NCBI GenBank assembly: GCA_028703495.1
Contig: JAQVMT010000003.1
Coordinates: 1-64,000 of the forward strand
Direction of reading: 5' to 3'
From: Clostridia bacterium
GTDB taxonomy: Bacteria; Bacillota; Clostridia; Christensenellales; CAG-314
Length of the DNA: 64,000 nt
The notes beneath the pieces are model-generated. The model ran no database searches, was not told where the DNA came from, and saw nothing but the letters and a program-made list of their open reading frames with translations. The position numbers were made by a program, and so were the translations under genes. Below, in pieces: positions 33,701-41,890 of this stretch; positions within the stretch are counted from its first letter, which is position 1, and every line of letters starts with the position of its first letter.

Positions 33701-34499
33701 ACAGGAATATCATGTAGTGTCTTTCTCCGGCGGAAAGGATTCCACGGCTATGCTACTCAAAATGCTCGAACTGGGTATGAAAGTTGATTGTATTCTTTTC
33801 TGTGATACAGGTTTGGAGTTCCCAGATATGTACACGCATATTGAGCAGGTCGAAAAACACATAAATCGTAAGATTACGATAGTCAAGGCAAAGGAAGATT
33901 ATGAGTATCTTATGCTTGAAAAGCCGATAAAACGCAAGCAAGAAGCACAGCTCACTTTGCGTTACGGATTTCAACCTAAAGGTTACGGATGGGCGGGACC
34001 GAAGATGCGGTGGTGTACGGAAAAGTTAAAATCTCAACCGAGGGAACGATTCTTGCGCGAACTAAGAAAGGAGTATGACATAATCGAGTATGTCGGACTT
34101 GCGGCAGATGAAGGGTATAGGCTTAAAAGGCTCGTTAACCAACGTGAGAATCACAGGCATCCTTTAATTGACTGGGAAATGACCGAAGCCGATTGTTTGC
34201 AGTTTTGTTACGAAAGAGGATTTACTTGGAACGGTTTATACAAGTATTTTGATAGGGTTAGCTGTTGGTGCTGTCCTCTGCAAAGCCTAACGGATTTGCG
34301 AATACTATATAAGCACTTTCCTGACCTTTGGGCAAAGCTCAAAGAATGGGATGATAAAACCTGGCGGGATTTCAAAACAGATTACAGTGTAGCAAAGCTT
34401 GCTGCAAGGTTTGATTTAGAAGAAGAATTTATAAGAGACGGAAGACCCATTAACAATAGGGTCTTTTTTGATGCTCTAAAGGAGCGAATGAATGGATAA
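33693..34499 (+). CDS. PAPS reductase/DndC-like sulfurtransferase
   Basis: A 268-aa ATP pyrophosphatase-fold enzyme. SFSGGKDST near residues 10-18 is the PP-loop. SCWCCPLQS near residue 190 is a cysteine cluster often seen in these phage and DndC-like proteins. It is nested by overlaps between two DNA methyltransferase genes. That setting suggests a role in DNA base or backbone modification rather than sulfate assimilation (inference); no DndD/E partner is present. Confidence 0.83.
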   Translation: MDKQEYHVVSFSGGKDSTAMLLKMLELGMKVDCILFCDTGLEFPDMYTHIEQVEKHINRKITIVKAKEDYEYLMLEKPIKRKQEAQLTLRYGFQPKGYGWAGPKMRWCTEKLKSQPRERFLRELRKEYDIIEYVGLAADEGYRLKRLVNQRENHRHPLIDWEMTEADCLQFCYERGFTWNGLYKYFDRVSCWCCPLQSLTDLRILYKHFPDLWAKLKEWDDKTWRDFKTDYSVAKLAARFDLEEEFIRDGRPINNRVFFDALKERMNG

Positions 34500-36684
34500 A
34501 AAACAACTAACGCTCGGCAGTCTGTTTGACGGGTCGGGCGGTTTTCCGCTTGGCGGTATTCTCTCCGGCATCACTCCCAAGTGGGCATCGGAGATAGAAC
34601 CGTTTGCAATTAGGGTAACAACGAAAAGAATGCCGTTTGTAAAACACTACGGCGACATTAGCGAAATGGACGGCGCAACGGTTGAGCCTGTTGACATCAT
34701 AACCTTCGGTTCGCCTTGCCAGGATATGAGTGTGGCGGGAAAGCGGAGCGGACTTGACGGAAGCAGGTCGAGCTTATTTTACGAAGCCGTCAGAATAATA
34801 AAGGAAATGAGGAGAGCAACTAATGGAAAATATCCAAGATATATCGTCTGGGAAAACGTGCCGGGAGCATTCTCAAGCAACAACGGTCAAGACTTCAAAG
34901 CGGTCCTTGACTCGCTCATCGGTATCGTTGAAGCGGATGCCGAGGTGCCTATGCCTGAAAAAGACGAATGGCCATATGCAGACTGCTACGTGGGAGACGG
35001 ATGGAGTCTTGCGTACAGAGTTTTTGACGCTCAATACTGGGGAGTTCCCCAGCGTCGTCGCAGAATCTACCTTGTCGCAGATTTTGCAGGTAGGTGTGCC
35101 GGAGACATACTATTTAAGTCCGAGGGCTTGTCAGGGTATTCTTCGGAGAGCTTCCGTTCGTGGCAAAGAACTGCCGATGATACTCAAAGCGGCACTTTTG
35201 AAACAGGCTTCGGCTTTGACGGTTACAACGGAGCAGTAGATGCAAAAGCGGCAACGCTCGGTGTGAACTGCGGAATATCATCCGGGCGAAACGGAGTTGT
35301 CCTGAACGACCAGGGTGGCAACCGTATGGACGTAACGGAAGAGGTAACAAGTACACTTCGAGCCGAGGCACATCATCCACCATGCGTCTTGGAAGCTGCC
35401 GGATTCTGTACCGAACATTCGGCAAAGAGCAGAAGCATCGGCTACGAAGAAGAAACATCACCGACTCTCCGTGCGGGGGTTGTTCCCGCTGCTGTTGCAG
35501 TGGAGAATCATCCTACTGACGGACGGGTGAAAATACAAAAGGACGATAAAGTTCAAACATTGACTTCACGTATGGGAACGGGCGGGATGAATGTTCCGCT
35601 TGTGCTTAAAATTCGTAGCGGTTGTGAGGGTGGTGGTAAGGGTGCGCTTATCCAAAAAGACAAATCTGCTACGCTTTCTTGCAACAACGACCAAACATTG
35701 TTTGAGCCGAGTAGTTGGGATGGAAGTCAAGTCGCTCCTACACTGACAAAGCAGAATGCGGGCGGAAACCAAAGGATGCCTGACAAAGATAATTTCAATT
35801 GCGTATTAGAGCCTTTCGGAATATCGGCAAAGGACAGCAACGCAATGAAGTCGTCCAATCCGAGAAGCGGCATATATAAGGCAAAGACGTCGAGAACGGT
35901 TGACACGAGCGGAGGAAATCCCGCTTGCAATCAAGGCGGTATCGCTGTAGTTTGCGTAGACCAAGGCGGCGGAAAGTCAGGCTGCAACATTTCTGTTGAA
36001 CAAACTCCGACATTGACTTGTACTCACGGCGGTGAACCCGCAATCTGCATTCAAGGTTCTATGATTGGACGGAAAGATGAAAACGGACCGCAAGGTAATG
36101 GCATCAATGAAGATAAGTCTTTTACACTCAATGCCACCGACAGACACGCTGTGTATGCTATGACGACAGGCAGCTTTCAGCAAGTGGAAGAGGACAAATC
36201 TCCGACGCTTATGGCACGGGATTATAAAGACCCGAATGCTGTGTGTTACGGAATCGGCAGAGATACGTTTAACCAGGGGAAAAACGCAAAGTTCGCTCCC
36301 TCGTTTAAGGAAGAGTGTCAGCCGACCTTAGTTGCAAAAGGTCCCGGCGCAGTCTTGAACTCGGCAGAAGCACAGTATACAGTCAGGCGGTTGACTCCAA
36401 CCGAATGTGCGAGACTGCAAGGCTTCCCTGATTGGTGGTGCAAGAGCCTCGGAACAGAAAAGCCAACTGATGAAGAAGTATATTTTTGGTACAAGGTATT
36501 TGAAAAGCATAGAAAAATTACGGGGGTAGGAAAAGCGAAGACGGATAAACAAATTCGAAACTGGCTCTTAAGTCCTCACTCGGATTCGGCAGAATATAAA
36601 CTCTGGGGAAACGGTGTCGCTCTGCCTTGCGTATTGTTCGTGCTTTTCGGGATTGTTTGGGCGAATGCAAAGAATGAAAAGTAA
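34492..36684 (+). CDS. Phage DNA cytosine-5 methyltransferase with long target domain
   Basis: A 730-aa enzyme, about twice the usual length. Motif I is SLFDGSGGFPLGG at residues 9-21. FGSPCQDMS near 75 holds the catalytic Cys, WENVPGAF near 120 is motif VI and PQRRRRIYL near 188 is motif VIII. Residues 230-620 are a large insert of repeated short motifs (DQGG, SPTLMARD, PTLTC), then RRLTPTECARLQGFPD and the C-terminal end. It fits a phage m5C enzyme that may recognise several targets. It overlaps the preceding gene by eight bases. Confidence 0.9.
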   Translation: MDKKQLTLGSLFDGSGGFPLGGILSGITPKWASEIEPFAIRVTTKRMPFVKHYGDISEMDGATVEPVDIITFGSPCQDMSVAGKRSGLDGSRSSLFYEAVRIIKEMRRATNGKYPRYIVWENVPGAFSSNNGQDFKAVLDSLIGIVEADAEVPMPEKDEWPYADCYVGDGWSLAYRVFDAQYWGVPQRRRRIYLVADFAGRCAGDILFKSEGLSGYSSESFRSWQRTADDTQSGTFETGFGFDGYNGAVDAKAATLGVNCGISSGRNGVVLNDQGGNRMDVTEEVTSTLRAEAHHPPCVLEAAGFCTEHSAKSRSIGYEEETSPTLRAGVVPAAVAVENHPTDGRVKIQKDDKVQTLTSRMGTGGMNVPLVLKIRSGCEGGGKGALIQKDKSATLSCNNDQTLFEPSSWDGSQVAPTLTKQNAGGNQRMPDKDNFNCVLEPFGISAKDSNAMKSSNPRSGIYKAKTSRTVDTSGGNPACNQGGIAVVCVDQGGGKSGCNISVEQTPTLTCTHGGEPAICIQGSMIGRKDENGPQGNGINEDKSFTLNATDRHAVYAMTTGSFQQVEEDKSPTLMARDYKDPNAVCYGIGRDTFNQGKNAKFAPSFKEECQPTLVAKGPGAVLNSAEAQYTVRRLTPTECARLQGFPDWWCKSLGTEKPTDEEVYFWYKVFEKHRKITGVGKAKTDKQIRNWLLSPHSDSAEYKLWGNGVALPCVLFVLFGIVWANAKNEK

Positions 36685-36734
36685 GCATAAAACGAAGGAT
36701 TGATGGTTATAATAGAAAATAATCACAAAACAGC

Positions 36735-36774
36735 GTCATAAAATATTGACAAACTGCCGTTCCAATGGTATAAT
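36735..36774 (+). promoter_or_regulatory. Cargo promoter 2 with shared 16-bp motif
   Basis: GTCATAAAATATTGAC (36735-36750) overlaps TTGACA (36746-36751). TATAAT follows after 17 bp (36769-36774). The same 16-bp motif stands at 31434. Confidence 0.85.
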
Positions 36775-36796
36775 ATCCGTGAAGTGAGGTGACGAG

Positions 36797-37480
36797 ATGA
36801 AAAACGAATTGATTATCTATCACGGCTCAGAGCATATAATAGAAAAGCCGCAGTACGGAATAGGAAAGCCGACTAATGATTACGGCTTAGGTTTTTATTG
36901 TACTGAATATTTGGATTTGGCAAAAGAGTGGGCATGCGAAAGTACTCACGGAGGGTATGCGAATAAATACTTACTAAACACGACGGGACTGAAAATTCTT
37001 GACCTTAACAGTTCAAAGTTCTGTATTGTGCATTGGATTTCAGTGCTGCTTAAAAATCGTGTTTTTACGATAGACAGCGAAATCGCAAATGAGGCAATGA
37101 AGTATATAACAGAGAACTTTACAGTCAATACCGAGGGGTACGATGTCATTAAGGGTTACCGTGCGGATGATTCGTATTTTACTTATGCGAAAGATTTTTT
37201 GCAGAACACAATATCGGTGCGTAGATTAAAACAGGTTATGAAGCTTGGAAATCTCGGAAATCAGATAGTGCTTGTTTCAAAGGAGTCCTTTTCGCATTTG
37301 ACGTATCTCGGATACGAAGAGGCACCGCAAGCAATAAACTTTCCATTAAGGAAGAAAAGAGACGAACTTGCACGGTTAGCGTATTTATCTAATAAAACGG
37401 ACGGATTTAAGGCTGATGACATACTGATGATTGATATTATAAGAGGAGGTATGAAAGCAGATGATAAACGCTTACAATAA
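36797..37480 (+). CDS. DUF3990 protein, predicted ADP-ribosyltransferase-like toxin
   Basis: A 227-aa protein. YHGSEHIIEKPQYG at the start and DYGLGFYCTEYLDLAKEWA near residue 28-46 are typical DUF3990 motifs, a family related to ADP-ribosyltransferases (His and Tyr of the fold visible). GGTGACGAG gives the start. It overlaps by 20 bp with a gene ending in an HTH domain, a likely antitoxin, and has its own promoter. A toxin-antitoxin or phage-exclusion pair is probable but unproven. Confidence 0.75.
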   Translation: MKNELIIYHGSEHIIEKPQYGIGKPTNDYGLGFYCTEYLDLAKEWACESTHGGYANKYLLNTTGLKILDLNSSKFCIVHWISVLLKNRVFTIDSEIANEAMKYITENFTVNTEGYDVIKGYRADDSYFTYAKDFLQNTISVRRLKQVMKLGNLGNQIVLVSKESFSHLTYLGYEEAPQAINFPLRKKRDELARLAYLSNKTDGFKADDILMIDIIRGGMKADDKRLQ

Positions 37481-38072
37481 ACTTTATCTTAATTCGGTTA
37501 TGCATAACGTTGGTGGAATATTCGATATCGCCGTTAATGCGGAGCAATTGGATGCAGATGATTTTGCAGAGATGTTTGCCGAGTCGCAGGTAGCAAAAGA
37601 AATTGAAGCCGCCGCTCCCAATTACCTCGTGGGTAAATCTTCAACCGAAATGCTATCGGAGATTCTCGACAAAGAAAGCCAATATGTAACTATTCCGATG
37701 AACCGCTCGCCTGAGTATTGGGGTGGATGGGTACTTGCCTATACTCAATGGTCATTGCGTAAATCATTCAAAGAAATATTATCTGCGATTTCTTTTTCTC
37801 GGATAGTGTCGTTATATAATCCGTACCATGAAGCGGACGAAGGAAAGACGGTTGATTTAATAAGGAAATTATTTCCGACAGAATCAGCATTGAAGCGAAT
37901 TCGCACAACGAGAAAGTTAAGTCAAACGCAACTTGCAGAAATAAGCGGAGTAAAGCTTCGCAGTATTCAATGCTACGAACAAGGCGATACGGATATAGCC
38001 AAAGCGCAAGGGGAAACCCTACACGCTTTAGCAACAGCACTTGATTGCAGTATTGAAGATTTGCTTGGATAA
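37461..38072 (+). CDS. HTH protein, probable antitoxin of the DUF3990 gene
   Basis: A 203-aa protein. The first 130 residues are a helical domain of unknown family that probably binds the toxin. Residues 140-200 are a Cro/CI HTH (LSQTQLAEISGVKLRSIQCYEQ). The order, with partner domain first and HTH last, and the 20-bp overlap with the DUF3990 gene point to an autoregulating pair. Confidence 0.75.
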   Translation: MINAYNKLYLNSVMHNVGGIFDIAVNAEQLDADDFAEMFAESQVAKEIEAAAPNYLVGKSSTEMLSEILDKESQYVTIPMNRSPEYWGGWVLAYTQWSLRKSFKEILSAISFSRIVSLYNPYHEADEGKTVDLIRKLFPTESALKRIRTTRKLSQTQLAEISGVKLRSIQCYEQGDTDIAKAQGETLHALATALDCSIEDLLG

Positions 38073-38089
38073 ACAGATGGTGATATTGT

Positions 38090-38770
38090 ATGGAGAAAAA
38101 AACAGTGATTAAGAAATACAGTGTTCTGTGGACTATCGTTGTGCTTGTACTCGTAATATCCTTGTCTGCTTGCGGAAGCGATAATAACGATGCTAATGAA
38201 GAGGCTGAAATAATAGAAAAAAAGTATACCATCACTCAACCGCTTTTTGAATTAACAGATGAGAAAATCATTTCGGATATTACAGAAATGGCTACTTTCT
38301 TTGGTTTAGAAAACGTAAAAGTTGAAATAACAGACACACGGGACGGAAGAGAGCTTTATTTGAAGGGTGAATTACTTAATAATTCTATAAAAAATGAAGA
38401 ATTAAGACACAGTAACGATTTCTTTGTAATATTTGGCGGTTCGCAACTGATGAACGACGTGTTATACTGGTACGACATGCGAAGTTTACCGATGATTTCA
38501 CAAGAGGAAGACTACTATTGTGTTTATGTTGATTTTGATAAAGAGGCAACGTCGGCCAGTCAGAAAACTGCAATGGAATATTCTACGTCAGTTCAAACCG
38601 TGCAAGAGGGCAAAGAAGTCGTTCAAGCTCTTGGCAGTTTTGATGTAACGGAGAAAACTTCTGCTGGCCACATTTTAGTGTGTAAATCGAATGATTCTGC
38701 AAAAACAGCAAAAATCAATAAGATGATAAGCATTGCGTTCTATTCAATGATATTGCAGCCGAAAAACTAA
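38090..38770 (+). CDS. Prophage-encoded lipoprotein
   Basis: A 226-aa lipoprotein. A charged start, a hydrophobic stretch and the lipobox LSAC (Cys near residue 26) predict lipid anchoring outside the membrane. The mature part is of unknown family. Lipoproteins in Gram-positive prophages can block DNA entry of related phages, so superinfection exclusion is possible but only inferred. A strong terminator follows. Confidence 0.75.
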   Translation: MEKKTVIKKYSVLWTIVVLVLVISLSACGSDNNDANEEAEIIEKKYTITQPLFELTDEKIISDITEMATFFGLENVKVEITDTRDGRELYLKGELLNNSIKNEELRHSNDFFVIFGGSQLMNDVLYWYDMRSLPMISQEEDYYCVYVDFDKEATSASQKTAMEYSTSVQTVQEGKEVVQALGSFDVTEKTSAGHILVCKSNDSAKTAKINKMISIAFYSMILQPKN

Positions 38771-38790
38771 TTGATTTTTTCTTCTAACGA

Positions 38791-38820
38791 AACCGTTCTT
38801 TTATTAAGAGCGGTTTTTTT
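38791..38820 (+). terminator. Terminator after the lipoprotein gene
   Basis: AACCGTTCTT and AAGAGCGGTT pair around TTATT, followed by seven T. Confidence 0.85.
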
Positions 38821-38848
38821 ATGCGAAAAATGCAACCTTTAGCGAAAA

Positions 38849-38890
38849 TGACTTGATTTATTTTCCGTTTAGAGTGATATATAGACACAA
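38849..38890 (+). promoter_or_regulatory. TTTAGAG promoter-like element, copy 1 (divergent)
   Basis: GACTTGATTTATTTTCCGTTTAGAGTGATATATAG aligns with the copies at 39359, 41055, 41420 and 62734. TTGATT and GATATA are 17 bp apart. It precedes the DUF4314 gene. Confidence 0.55.
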
Positions 38891-38909
38891 CCATTAACGG
38901 AGGTAATAT

Positions 38910-39305
38910 ATGAAAAGAACGCTGTCAGATAATTTTATCAACGAACTGAAAAAGTTTTATTCGCCTGGAACAAAAGTCAAGCTCATCAAGATGGATGACG
39001 TCCAGGCACCGCCAATCGGTACAATCGGAGTGGTTGAGTCGGTGGACGATATCGGGACGATTCACATCAAGTGGGAAAACGGCTCAACACTCGGCGCAGC
39101 TTTTGGCGAGGACAAGGTTGAAGCCTTGGAAAAGGTGAAGACCGTTTGCTACCATCAAGAGCAAATATGGAATAGCCGAAATGAGGCTATTGACTATTTT
39201 TACAAAGGGATGAGCTGTTCCGAAGGCTGTGAAAAAGAGCGTTATACGAAGGTTTATATGGAGCTTTTGGACGGAAAAAGCATCTGTACAGACTCGGATT
39301 TTTAG
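38910..39305 (+). CDS. DUF4314 domain protein
   Basis: A 131-aa protein. Residues 15-70 (PGTKVKLIKMDDVQAPP, then GTIGVVESVDDIG and IHIKWENG) form a small SH3-like beta barrel of the DUF4314 family common in phages and mobile elements. The remaining part is unknown, with two Cys. GGAGGTAATAT precedes the ATG. Function unknown. Confidence 0.72.
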   Translation: MKRTLSDNFINELKKFYSPGTKVKLIKMDDVQAPPIGTIGVVESVDDIGTIHIKWENGSTLGAAFGEDKVEALEKVKTVCYHQEQIWNSRNEAIDYFYKGMSCSEGCEKERYTKVYMELLDGKSICTDSDF

Positions 39306-39358
39306 CCTAAAAAAGCTCAAAAATAAATAAATAATTATCGATAATAGTGGCGAAATTG

Positions 39359-39400
39359 ACTGGATATATATGTGTTTTAGAGTTAATATACACATACAAA
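39359..39400 (+). promoter_or_regulatory. TTTAGAG promoter-like element, copy 2
   Basis: GACTGGATATATATGTG then TTTAGAGTTAATATACACATAC. TGGATA and TAATAT are 17 bp apart, with the conserved TTTAGAG block inside the spacer. It precedes the amidoligase gene. Confidence 0.65.
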
Positions 39401-39418
39401 AACCGAAGGAGAACCACT

Positions 39419-40360
39419 ATGAACGACAAGGTTAAAAAGCAAATCGAAGAGATGAAGAAGCAGACAATCGGTGTTGAAATCGAAATGGCAAACATCACCA
39501 GAAAGAAAGCGATAACGGTCATTGCAAAATACTTTAACACTGAAAGAACGGTAAACCACGATGGCGGCGGATACGATGCTTGGAGTTGCCTCGATACGGA
39601 CGGAAGAAGATGGACGATAACAAGGGACGTAAGTATAAAAGCCAGAACGGATGAAGAAAAAGCCGAACTTGCCACACCGATACTTACCTATGCCGACATC
39701 GAACCCTTACAGGAGATTGCAAGAAGCCTCCGCAAGGCGGGTGCGGTTTCAAACCCTGAACACGGATGCGGAGTTCACGTTCACATCGGCGCAAACGGAC
39801 ACAATGCAAAAACGCTGCGCAACCTTGCAAACATTATGGCAAGCCACGAGGGTCTGCTTACAGAAAGTCTTAACCTTGACAGACACAGAATCAGCGAGTA
39901 TTGCAGAACGGTTAATCCCGACTTCCTTAAAAAGCTAAACAAAAGAAAACCTACTACGATGTCAGGCTTAGCAGACCTTTGGTACGAAGGAACATACCGC
40001 TCAAGAACGCAACACTACAACGAAAGCAGATACCATATGCTAAACCTACACGCAACCTTTACAAAGGGAACGGTAGAATTCAGACTTTTCCAATTCGACA
40101 ACCCTTCCGCAGAAAAGAAGGGTGGCATACACGCAGGACAGCTGAAAAGCTACATACAACTTTGCTTAGCCCTTTCTGAAATGGCAAAGGAAGTAACCAA
40201 AGCAAGCAGCATTCCTCAGCAGAACGAAAATCCGAAGTACGCAATGAGAACTTGGTTGCTTAGACTTGGCTTTATCGGAAACGAATTTACAACCGCAAGA
40301 GAAATGCTTACACAAAACTTGAGCGGTGATGCGGCTTTCAGAAGCGGCAGAGCTTGCTAA
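39419..40360 (+). CDS. Amidoligase-family enzyme
   Basis: A 313-aa ATP-dependent ligase of the glutamine-synthetase-like amidoligase family (PF12224 type). TIGVEIEM near residue 15 and CGVHVHIGA near 118 carry the metal-binding Glu and His residues. RYHMLNLH and TVEFRLFQF near 205-225 complete the pattern. ATG 39419 is chosen for its GAAGGAGAAC site. It is coupled with a gamma-glutamylcyclotransferase gene, an association described for this superfamily and linked to peptide tagging or novel amide bonds. Confidence 0.85.
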   Translation: MNDKVKKQIEEMKKQTIGVEIEMANITRKKAITVIAKYFNTERTVNHDGGGYDAWSCLDTDGRRWTITRDVSIKARTDEEKAELATPILTYADIEPLQEIARSLRKAGAVSNPEHGCGVHVHIGANGHNAKTLRNLANIMASHEGLLTESLNLDRHRISEYCRTVNPDFLKKLNKRKPTTMSGLADLWYEGTYRSRTQHYNESRYHMLNLHATFTKGTVEFRLFQFDNPSAEKKGGIHAGQLKSYIQLCLALSEMAKEVTKASSIPQQNENPKYAMRTWLLRLGFIGNEFTTAREMLTQNLSGDAAFRSGRAC

Positions 40361-40373
40361 GGGGGTGCAGAAG

Positions 40374-40844
40374 ATGAAATACTATTTAGCATACGGAAGC
40401 AACCTAAACGTTGAGCAAATGCGTTTCAGATGCCCGACATCAAAGGTCGTCGGAACAGCGGTCATCAATGGATACGAATTATTGTTTAAAGGAAGCAAAA
40501 CAGGCTCGTACCTAACAATAGAAAAGTGTGAAGGCGAATATGTGCCTGTCGGTGTCTGGGAAGTAACCGAGCGTGACGAAAAGAACCTTGACAGATATGA
40601 GGGGTATCCGAGCTTTTATTACAAGACGGAATTGGAAGTGGTCTTAAAGATGCCAACGGGAAAACGAAAGAGAATCAATGCTTTTGTTTACATAATGCAC
40701 GAGTCGCATTCGTTGGGACTTCCGACCCCGTATTATGTCAGGACTTGTGTAATTGGCTATGACGCATTTGGTTTCAAGCAAAGCCATTTGATGAAAGCAA
40801 TAGAAAAATCCAAAGGAGAAGTTAAAAATGAAAGAACCGATTAA
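40374..40844 (+). CDS. Gamma-glutamylcyclotransferase-like protein
   Basis: A 156-aa AIG2/GGCT-fold protein. LAYGSNLN near residues 5-12 is the substrate-binding loop, and DRYEGYPSFY near 72 carries the catalytic Glu. Such enzymes release gamma-glutamyl groups. Placed after the amidoligase, it may remove or recycle the glutamyl unit added by that enzyme. It overlaps the next gene by 17 bp. Confidence 0.87.
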   Translation: MKYYLAYGSNLNVEQMRFRCPTSKVVGTAVINGYELLFKGSKTGSYLTIEKCEGEYVPVGVWEVTERDEKNLDRYEGYPSFYYKTELEVVLKMPTGKRKRINAFVYIMHESHSLGLPTPYYVRTCVIGYDAFGFKQSHLMKAIEKSKGEVKNERTD

Positions 40845-41028
40845 AACGATTTGTCCGAAGTGCAACAAGGAGTATGTTGGCTGTCCAAGCCTGTCGAGGG
40901 TGGATAACGAAACGCTTATTTGTCCTGATTGCGGTACGAGAGAGGCACTTGAAAGCATAGGAGTTTCAACCGATGAAATCGAAAAAATCATCGGAATCAT
41001 TGATGAAAACAGACCTAAAAATACTTAA
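40828..41028 (+). CDS. Small zinc-ribbon protein
   Basis: A 66-aa protein. CPKC and CPDC pairs 23 residues apart form a zinc ribbon. The C-terminal half is helical and acidic. AAGGAGAAG precedes the ATG. It probably binds a protein or nucleic acid; the partner is unknown. Confidence 0.72.
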   Translation: MKEPIKTICPKCNKEYVGCPSLSRVDNETLICPDCGTREALESIGVSTDEIEKIIGIIDENRPKNT

Positions 41029-41054
41029 TAAATCTTTGAAATACCTCGCAAAAT

Positions 41055-41095
41055 GACTGGATATATATCTCGTTTAGAGTTAATATACACATACA
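41055..41095 (+). promoter_or_regulatory. TTTAGAG promoter-like element, copy 3
   Basis: GACTGGATATATATCTCG then TTTAGAGTTAATATACACATAC, nearly identical to the copy at 41420. Confidence 0.65.
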
Positions 41096-41119
41096 AAAAG
41101 CGAAGGAGAACAAAGAAAA

Positions 41120-41302
41120 ATGAAGAAATACGAAAAGAAAATAGCGGCAATCAAAACGGAAAACGAGTTCAAAGCGGCGGTTATTGAAATAAGCCAAGCG
41201 ACCAGCGACTACAAAATCAGCTGGGAAACGTTTATGAAACTACGCAGCGAGCTTAAGGCATTAAGGCTTAAAAAAGGTTTTGAATGGGGCGCAGGCATCT
41301 AA
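41120..41302 (+). CDS. Hypothetical 60-aa helical protein
   Basis: A lysine-rich small protein predicted mostly helical. GAAGGAGAAC lies upstream and the gene follows its own copy of the TTTAGAG element, which supports expression. No family recognised. Confidence 0.62.
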   Translation: MKKYEKKIAAIKTENEFKAAVIEISQATSDYKISWETFMKLRSELKALRLKKGFEWGAGI

Positions 41303-41419
41303 AAGAAAAAGTCAAAATATTGCATAAAAGAGAAGAGTCGCAAGGCTCTTTTCTTCGTTTCCGGGCGCAAAAAATCGGTAAAAAATAACTATATTTATAT
41401 TCAATATAGTGGCGAAAAT

Positions 41420-41461
41420 GACTGGATATATATCTCGTTTAGAGTTAATATACACATACAA
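41420..41461 (+). promoter_or_regulatory. TTTAGAG promoter-like element, copy 4
   Basis: GACTGGATATATATCTCG then TTTAGAGTTAATATACACATAC. It precedes three small genes. Confidence 0.65.
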
Positions 41462-41482
41462 AAACCAAAGGAGCAAACGAGA

Positions 41483-41671
41483 ATGAAAAGCATTACAAAG
41501 AACGAAGAAAAGAAACTCGCCGCCATCGCCGAGAAATGCATACCTGCACTTGAAGGGAGGTGCGACCTTAAACAAAAGTTTTCAGACGAACAAGACTTTT
41601 TTGAAACCTCGGTATGGAGCCTGGAAGCAGCACTTATAGCAGCCTACGAACTTGGAAAACAAAGCAAATAA
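41483..41671 (+). CDS. Small protein resembling DUF6900
   Basis: A 62-aa protein, acidic and helical, with AALIAAYELGKQ near the C-terminus, a pattern I associate with DUF6900. AAAGGAGCAAACG precedes the ATG. First of three small genes in the last part of the accessory block. Confidence 0.65.
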   Translation: MKSITKNEEKKLAAIAEKCIPALEGRCDLKQKFSDEQDFFETSVWSLEAALIAAYELGKQSK

Positions 41672-41684
41672 GGAGATAACGAAA

Positions 41685-41876
41685 ATGCCAAACCTTTACA
41701 AATTTTACGAACTGATTAACCGCAACGCTTTAGTCACCTTGACAAACCCGAAGCTCGACACGACCTACTTTGAAGGAAGCCTCAAGGACATCCCCGACAC
41801 CTACAACGATTGGAAAGTTAAAGACTTTTGCGTATCCAATTCAGGAGATTTCCTGTTTGAAATTGTCGAGAAATAA
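41685..41876 (+). CDS. Hypothetical 63-aa protein
   Basis: ATG 41685 follows AAGGAGATAAC; the track start at 41652 overlaps the previous gene without a site. It reads as a small alpha/beta protein (ELINRNALVTL). No family recognised. Confidence 0.62.
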   Translation: MPNLYKFYELINRNALVTLTNPKLDTTYFEGSLKDIPDTYNDWKVKDFCVSNSGDFLFEIVEK

Positions 41877-41890
41877 GGAGGAAACGAAAA

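Noticed and set aside
33693-34499. Phosphorothioation (Dnd) system
   Set aside because: The PAPS reductase-like protein is alone; no dndB, dndD or dndE-like genes are present.
35114-36552. Several minus-strand ORFs opposite the m5C methylase
   Set aside because: Shadow frames of the strongly coding plus strand without start signals.
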